NCBI GenBank assembly: GCA_030066075.1
Contig: JASJCH010000025.1
Location: forward strand, 1-60,443
Source of the DNA: Woeseiaceae bacterium
GTDB lineage: Bacteria > Pseudomonadota > Gammaproteobacteria > Steroidobacterales > Woeseiaceae
DNA: 60,443 bases
Direction: 5' to 3'
Part shown: one piece after another, positions 56,321 to 60,443 of the stretch
Numbering within the stretch: the stretch's first letter is position 1
How the letters are laid out: each line of letters opens with the position of its first letter
The notes under the pieces: generated by a model
Database searches by the model: none
What the model was told of the DNA's origin: nothing
What the model saw: only the letters and a program-made list of their open reading frames with translations
Translations under genes and position numbers: made by a program

Positions 56321-57098
56321 CCTCGTCGGGTTTTTCCTGCTGCGACCAGTGGCCGCAGTTCTCGAGCACGTGGCACTCGAGGTTTTTCACGAACGGTTTC
56401 ATACCCTCGATGTGTTCTGGCGAGACGACGATATCGTCCACGGCGCCGATGAACAGCGTGGGCACCTCGACAACCTGCGGCACCCCTTCTAAACGCTGCC
56501 AGTTGGCGGTCCAGTTGCGGTACCAGTTGATCGGGCCGGTAAAGCCTGTTCGGGCGAAAGCGCTAGCGAAGTAGTCGCGCTCCTCGTCACTGAGCAAGGG
56601 ATCGCCACCTGACTCGCTGCGCGCGAACGTCTGCAACAGGCTCAGCACCCGACGTTCGGCAGGAAGCTGCTCGAACTCGCGGCGTGATACCTGGTTCTTG
56701 CGCATGAGCACGTCAAAGAAATGTTCCGGGTCCGAGGCGAAGGTCCGGTCGGCCTCATCGGAGTCCTGGAAGTTGACGATGTAGAAGTCATCGCCGAAGC
56801 GTTGCCGGAACAGCGCGACCGGGTCGACCGGCGGGCGCGGCCAGAACGGGATGTTCAGAATTGCCTGGCGCTCCATGCGCTCGGGACACAACAGGCTCAT
56901 GTGCCACAGTACGAAAGCGCCCCAGTCGTGCCCGACAAACGTGGCCTTGTCGAGCCCGTAGGCGTCCAGCAGCCCGAGGACGTCGCCGATGAGCTGGTCG
57001 ATGCCGTAGTCCCGGACCTCGGGCGGCACCGAGCTCTGGCCATAGCCGCGCTGGTCGAATGCAATGGCGCGGTAGCCGGCCTCGGCCACCGCCGGCAA
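56286..57098 (-). CDS. Alpha/beta hydrolase, epoxide-hydrolase-like, start codon unclear
   Basis: An alpha/beta-fold hydrolase. The nucleophile Asp is in ATFVGHDWGAFVLWH, with the strand before it FDQRGYGQSSVP, the acid near IGAVDDIVV and the catalytic His in ENCGHWSQQEKPDEV, the layout of epoxide hydrolases and haloalkane dehalogenases. TTG at 57098 is the first standard start, but the frame continues open upstream to about 57280 and encodes the essential oxyanion motif LHGFPE (57123-57140) and a normal family N-terminus (FVAANDIRLAVFEQGDGQAVFF). No ATG, GTG or TTG occurs in that extension, so the real start is non-standard or lost. Confidence 0.8.
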   Translation of the reverse strand: MPAVAEAGYRAIAFDQRGYGQSSVPPEVRDYGIDQLIGDVLGLLDAYGLDKATFVGHDWGAFVLWHMSLLCPERMERQAILNIPFWPRPPVDPVALFRQRFGDDFYIVNFQDSDEADRTFASDPEHFFDVLMRKNQVSRREFEQLPAERRVLSLLQTFARSESGGDPLLSDEERDYFASAFARTGFTGPINWYRNWTANWQRLEGVPQVVEVPTLFIGAVDDIVVSPEHIEGMKPFVKNLECHVLENCGHWSQQEKPDEVNRLLIDWLAT

Positions 57099-57217
57099 CT
57101 GGAATCGCCAGGAATAGGCGAGCTCGGGAAAGCCGTGCAGAAAAAAAACCGCCTGGCCGTCTCCCTGTTCGAAGACGGCCAGGCGGATATCGTTGGCGGC
57201 TACAAAATGTGGTTCTG

Positions 57218-57251
57218 GAAAGACGGCTCTTCTCCCATCAGGGGAAGAGCC
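57218..57251 (-). terminator. Hairpin terminator after the first subtilase gene
   Basis: GGCTCTTC (57225-57232) pairs with GAAGAGCC (57244-57251), extended by CCC with GGG around a 4-base loop with one bulged T. It begins 5 bases after the subtilase stop; on the minus strand it is followed by GTCTTT, a weak T-tract. The hairpin lies within the open upstream frame of the hydrolase gene. Confidence 0.6.
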
Positions 57252-57256
57252 ATCAA

Positions 57257-59380
57257 TTACTTGACCGTGTGCTCGTCGTCAAGCAGCTTGGGGAACTCGG
57301 CAAACGGGTCGAAGAACGCCGCGGCACGCGCGCCCCCGCCGTCGGTCCAGAGGTAGCCATTGTTGCTGGTGCCCCCACCGTCGGTCCAGAGGAAGCCGTT
57401 GGCCGCGATGCGCCCGCCGCCGGTGCCACCGTCGGTCCAGAGGTAGCCATTGGCGACCAGCCCGCCGTCGGTCCAGAGGTAACCGTTGGGGTCGACGCTG
57501 CCGTCGGTCCACAGGTAGCCGTTGGAGTCGATGCCGCCACCGTCGGTCCAGAGGAAGCCGTTGGCGTTGATACCGCCACCGTCGGTCCACAGGTAGCCGT
57601 TGGAGTTGATGCCACCACCGTCGGTCCAGAGATAACCGGATCCCCAGATCGTGTCGCCCCAGAGAATGCCGGTCTCCTGGATCAGCGTGGCGCCGGTCGC
57701 CGGGTCCTGGTGCATCAATGGCGACAGCGCTTCGCCGGAGACGGTGTTCGCTTCGTTCAGCGCCGCGTCGACATCAAGCAGCCCCGCACCAGCGTCGATC
57801 GGCGAATGGCCGTACTTGCGCGCCGAGCGCATCAGCCGTGCCTTGACCGTAGCCGGCGTCAGCGACGGGTCTTTCTGCAGCATCAGGGCCGCCGTGGCGC
57901 TGACCATCGGGGCCGCCATGCTCGTACCCGACAGCATGAAATAGTCGTCGCATTCGTCGCCCATGGTGCAGCGGACGATACGATCAGGCAGCAGGCTGCC
58001 CAGCGTGGAAGAGCCGGGGATCGTCGACACCAGTCGGTTACCCGGGGCGACGAGGTCGGGCTTGACGACAAAGTCGCCCGCCGTCGGCCCGCGAGAGGAG
58101 AACGTCGACACGTAGTCATCGCTGAAGTCGGTGCCCGTGCCGTTATCGGTCAGCGAACCAACCGTGATGACCTTGCGCGAGTTGCCCGGGCTCGTCACCG
58201 TGAAGTAGCCGTCGTTACCCTGGTTACCCGCGGCGACGACGACAACCATGCCGCTATCCCACAGCGCCTCGACGGCGAGCACGAGCGGGTCGGTTGTGTT
58301 CGATTCGGTAACGGGCTTGCCAAGCGACATGTTGACCACGTCGATGTCGAAGGCCTCGCCGTACTCCAGCAGCCAGTCGAGGGCGGCGATGACGTCGGAC
58401 ATCTGCCCCTGGCCGTTGGCGTCGAGCACCTGCAGCGACAGGATGTTCGCGCCCGTGGCCAGGGCCGTGTACTTGCCATCGGAGCTCTTGCCCGTTGCCG
58501 AGAGGATGCCCGCAACGTGCGTGCCGTGACCGTAGCCGTCCTGGAGACCGTCGTACTCAACATCGCCACCCTCAACGTCCTCGATTTCCACGTTCGGTGA
58601 CTCACCGTCCAGGAAACTGAACTGCTCCACGCGGCCATAGAGGTCTTTGTGCGAGGCGACGCCCGTGTCGATCATCGCAACGTTGATATAGCGGCCATTG
58701 AAAGACCTGTTCGGCGACGGATAAACGGGGCGATTCGATGCAAGCGCGGACGATTGTATTTCAGGCGCGCTAGATGCCAGCAAGGTCGCCGCTGTCACCC
58801 GCACGGTCTCGTCCAGTGATACGCGATCGACCGACTCGTCGACAGCAAGGTCGACCAGGGCGTTAGCCGGCAGTCGTACAGCGAGCTGCTCGATGATCGT
58901 GTAGCGGCGCACGATTTCGCCGCCCAGGCTTTCGATGCGACCGTCTTCAAACAGGTGCGGATACTCGTTGTAGCTGACAATGAGCTCGACCGGAGCGTTG
59001 CCGCCGGAAGCCGCCAGTGCAGCGACCTGGCTGCTCATCTTCGCCATAGCGGCTGCCTGCGTGCTGCGGGCCGGGCGCTCGTCAGTCGCGTTCGCCGTCT
59101 GCTGGCGGGCGGCTGTCGTGGCCTGCGGGGCGTAGAAGCTCGTGACGGCATCCGCCATGTACAGGTCATCGGCCGGTGCCGCGACCTCGGAACTTACGTC
59201 GGTAGCTGCCTGCAGTGAAGCGCGTTCGCCTGCAACGTCGCTCTTCACAATGGCAATGCTATCAGCCGGCGCATCTGAGACGCTGGTCGACCAGGGGATC
59301 ATACGGTCGTTCGTTTGCAGGACGAACGCCGCGGCGCCGATAACGGCGGTAAGGGCGATTGCTGAAATAAATTTCTTCAT
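57257..59380 (-). CDS. Secreted subtilisin-family serine protease with GYLWTDGG repeat tail
   Basis: A 707-residue exported protease from ATG 59380 (signal peptide MKKFISAIALTAVIGAAAFVL; further in-frame ATGs lie at 59395 and 59416). A propeptide-like part is followed by the S8 catalytic domain: Asp in VAMIDTGVASHKD, His in GHGTHVAGI, oxyanion Asn in VVAAGNQGND and Ser in LSGTSMAAPMVSA. A CTMGDEC pair probably forms a disulfide. The C-terminal region contains eight copies of a unit based on ANGYLWTDGGG, ending FDPFAEFPKLLDDEHTVK. It is a paralogue of the adjacent upstream gene. The tail might act in surface attachment or processing; that is inference. Confidence 0.92.
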   Translation of the reverse strand: MKKFISAIALTAVIGAAAFVLQTNDRMIPWSTSVSDAPADSIAIVKSDVAGERASLQAATDVSSEVAAPADDLYMADAVTSFYAPQATTAARQQTANATDERPARSTQAAAMAKMSSQVAALAASGGNAPVELIVSYNEYPHLFEDGRIESLGGEIVRRYTIIEQLAVRLPANALVDLAVDESVDRVSLDETVRVTAATLLASSAPEIQSSALASNRPVYPSPNRSFNGRYINVAMIDTGVASHKDLYGRVEQFSFLDGESPNVEIEDVEGGDVEYDGLQDGYGHGTHVAGILSATGKSSDGKYTALATGANILSLQVLDANGQGQMSDVIAALDWLLEYGEAFDIDVVNMSLGKPVTESNTTDPLVLAVEALWDSGMVVVVAAGNQGNDGYFTVTSPGNSRKVITVGSLTDNGTGTDFSDDYVSTFSSRGPTAGDFVVKPDLVAPGNRLVSTIPGSSTLGSLLPDRIVRCTMGDECDDYFMLSGTSMAAPMVSATAALMLQKDPSLTPATVKARLMRSARKYGHSPIDAGAGLLDVDAALNEANTVSGEALSPLMHQDPATGATLIQETGILWGDTIWGSGYLWTDGGGINSNGYLWTDGGGINANGFLWTDGGGIDSNGYLWTDGSVDPNGYLWTDGGLVANGYLWTDGGTGGGRIAANGFLWTDGGGTSNNGYLWTDGGGARAAAFFDPFAEFPKLLDDEHTVK
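57334..57642 (-). repeat. Coding tandem repeat, eight GYLWTDGG units
   Basis: About 310 bases encode eight units of 9-14 residues sharing NGYLWTDGG or NGFLWTDGG. The DNA core (GTCGGTCCA followed by a variable base and AGGTAGCC on the plus strand) is nearly identical between units, so unit gain and loss by slippage is likely. Spacing varies because linker residues (GINS, GID, SVDP, LV, GTGGGRIA) differ. Confidence 0.9.
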
Positions 59381-59566
59381 GATTGTCGGTCTCATCCTTG
59401 TTCCGGACTGTTGCATCGTCGTCCGCGTTTCCCAATTCCTATGGCAGCTATTAACTCAAATTGACGTTCTGGCCGCGTTGATGGTGTTAAGGGGAGTTGG
59501 CGGTATGGTTGTGATGCGGGTCACATAATGCGTGTGTCAAATTCCTGTTAGTTCCTGTTCTTTAGG

Positions 59567-59609
59567 GGTTTTTGAAACGGGTTCCTCTCCCCGCCGGGGG
59601 AGAGGAACC
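59567..59609 (-). terminator. Hairpin terminator after the second subtilase gene
   Basis: A 13-bp perfect stem, GGTTCCTCTCCCC (59580-59592) with 59597-59609, has a 4-base loop. It starts 5 bases after the stop codon, exactly as for the other subtilase. On the minus strand CGTTTC and an A/C-rich stretch follow, so the T-tract is weak. Confidence 0.7.
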
Positions 59610-59614
59610 ATGAA

Positions 59615-60442
59615 TCATTCGACCGGATGCTCGTCATCGAGCATGACCGGGTTGTCGGCGAGGGGGTCGAACAGGGTCTGCGCGTTCGATCCGCCACCGT
59701 CCGTCCAGAGATAGCCGTTGGCCGCGAGGCGTCCGCCTCCACCGCCATCGGTCCAGAGGTAGCCATTGGCGAAGGTCGTGCCGTCGGTCCACAGGTAGCC
59801 GTTGGCGTTAATCCCACCACCGTCGGTCCACAGGTAGCCGTTCGCATTGATACCGCCGCCGTCGGTCCACAGGTAACCCGATCCCCAGACCGTGTCGCCC
59901 CAGAGCAGGCCCGTTTCCTCGACCAGCGTCCCACCGGTCGCATCGTCGAATACCATCAGCGGCGATAGCGCTTCGCCAGCCAGGGTGCCCGTCTCATTGA
60001 GGGCGGCTTCAACATCCAGCAGGCCGGCGCCCATCTCGATGGGAGACATGTCCGGGAACTTGTGCGCGGAGCGCATCAGGCGAGCCTTGATCGTGGCCGG
60101 CGTCAGCGATGGATCCTTCTCGAGCATCATCGCAACCGTGGCGCTGACCAGCGGGGCAGCCATGCTGGTGCCGGACATGACCAGGTAGTCGTCCGTGCAG
60201 CTGTTGTCGGAGCTGCAGGTAATAATGCGACTTGGCAGCAAGGCGCCGAGCGTCGAACCGTCGGGTACCGTCGAGATCACCCGGTTGCCCGGTGCGACAA
60301 GGTCCGGCTTGATGACGAAGTCGCCCGGCGTCGGCCCAAGGGACGAGAACGAGGAGACGTAGTCGTCGCTGAAGTCGTCGCCGGTGCCGTTATCGGTCAG
60401 TGAGCCGACCGTAATGACCTTGCGCGAGTTGCCCGGGCTCGT
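59615..60442 (-). CDS. Subtilisin-family serine protease paralogue with GYLWTDGG repeats, partial
   Basis: The C-terminal 275 residues of a second S8 protease; the start is beyond the window. It aligns closely with the downstream paralogue: TSPGNSRKVITVGSLTDNGTG, KPDLVAPGNRVISTVPDGSTLGALLPSRI, the catalytic Ser in MSGTSMAAPLVSA and the tail FDPLADNPVMLDDEHPVE. It has five repeat units instead of eight. The usual FSSRGPT is FSSLGPT here. The Cys pair is CSSDNSC. The Asp, His and Asn of the active site lie outside the window. Confidence 0.92.
   Translation of the reverse strand, partial: TSPGNSRKVITVGSLTDNGTGDDFSDDYVSSFSSLGPTPGDFVIKPDLVAPGNRVISTVPDGSTLGALLPSRIITCSSDNSCTDDYLVMSGTSMAAPLVSATVAMMLEKDPSLTPATIKARLMRSAHKFPDMSPIEMGAGLLDVEAALNETGTLAGEALSPLMVFDDATGGTLVEETGLLWGDTVWGSGYLWTDGGGINANGYLWTDGGGINANGYLWTDGTTFANGYLWTDGGGGGRLAANGYLWTDGGGSNAQTLFDPLADNPVMLDDEHPVE
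59693..59885 (-). repeat. Coding tandem repeat, five GYLWTDGG units
   Basis: Five units based on NANGYLWTDGGG lie in the same place, relative to the catalytic domain and the C-terminus, as the eight units of the neighbouring paralogue. The DNA of the units is almost identical between the two genes, suggesting recent duplication or gene conversion. Confidence 0.88.
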
Positions 60443-60443
60443 C

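Noticed and set aside
57334..57642. Regular short direct repeats that could suggest a CRISPR array
   Set aside because: The repeats are coding, in frame, with unit lengths of 27-42 bases and no unique spacers of constant length; no cas genes are nearby.
57059..58600. A 513-codon open frame opposite the first subtilase, with VGPEVAVGVDA-like repeats
   Set aside because: The repeats are the antisense reading of the GYLWTDGG units; the minus-strand frame has the catalytic motifs and signal peptide.

Overview
The window is a dense stretch of a high-GC gammaproteobacterial chromosome with no tRNA, rRNA, phage or insertion-sequence gene seen. Two blocks have the gene order familiar from Pseudomonas: gshB-tonB-yqgE-ruvX-pyrB divergent from pilGHIJ-chpA-chpC, and aroQ-accB-accC-prmA-DUF3426-dusB-fis-purH-purD. 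A CIRCE operator before groESL, an octaheme tetrathionate-reductase-family cytochrome and a PyrK-type electron-transfer subunit point away from Enterobacteria and Pseudomonas. A free-living, possibly marine, gammaproteobacterium of the Woeseiales/Chromatiales/Xanthomonadales kind is my inference.

Layout. 1-865: tail of an amidohydrolase, then a 540-bp gap holding a textbook sigma-54 promoter, two in-register Hfq-type ARN tracts and a strong terminator, which together look like a small regulatory RNA. 865-6763: a vitamin B12 region with a metallopeptidase, BtuD-like ATPase, cobalamin riboswitch, BtuB, PduO-type adenosyltransferase and BtuF, interrupted by a convergent histidinol-phosphatase-like gene; no BtuC permease is present. 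6760-9047: ampE, ampD and rsmE. 9105-10680: two hypothetical proteins and a cupin. 10685-19826: a chemosensory cluster for type IV pili (Chp/Pil) lacking the methyltransferase PilK and methylesterase ChpB. 19985-24864: gshB, tonB, yqgE, ruvX, pyrB, pyrK. 24944-28205: rhlB divergent from trxA-rho. 28254-34460: small DUF genes, an M1 aminopeptidase lipoprotein, the octaheme cytochrome lipoprotein and an ornithine-cyclodeaminase-family gene. 34506-45384: an almost gapless run aroQ to moeA on the minus strand (shikimate, fatty acid, translation, purine and molybdopterin functions). 45483-48389: TlpA-like thioredoxin and DsbD. 48657-50622: groESL under CIRCE. 50776-54201: acyl-CoA synthetase, amino-acid dehydrogenase and Hsp20. 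54258-55849: msrPQ. 55925-60443: a membrane protein, an alpha/beta hydrolase without a usable start codon, and two tandem secreted subtilases with C-terminal GYLWTDGG repeats, the second cut by the window end.

The most interesting items are the sigma-54-driven, CrcZ-like RNA candidate (about 626-804), the duplicated repeat-tailed subtilases with duplicated terminators, the surface-type octaheme cytochrome, and short TAGGAGCG palindromic repeats that supply the stop codons of their neighbours.
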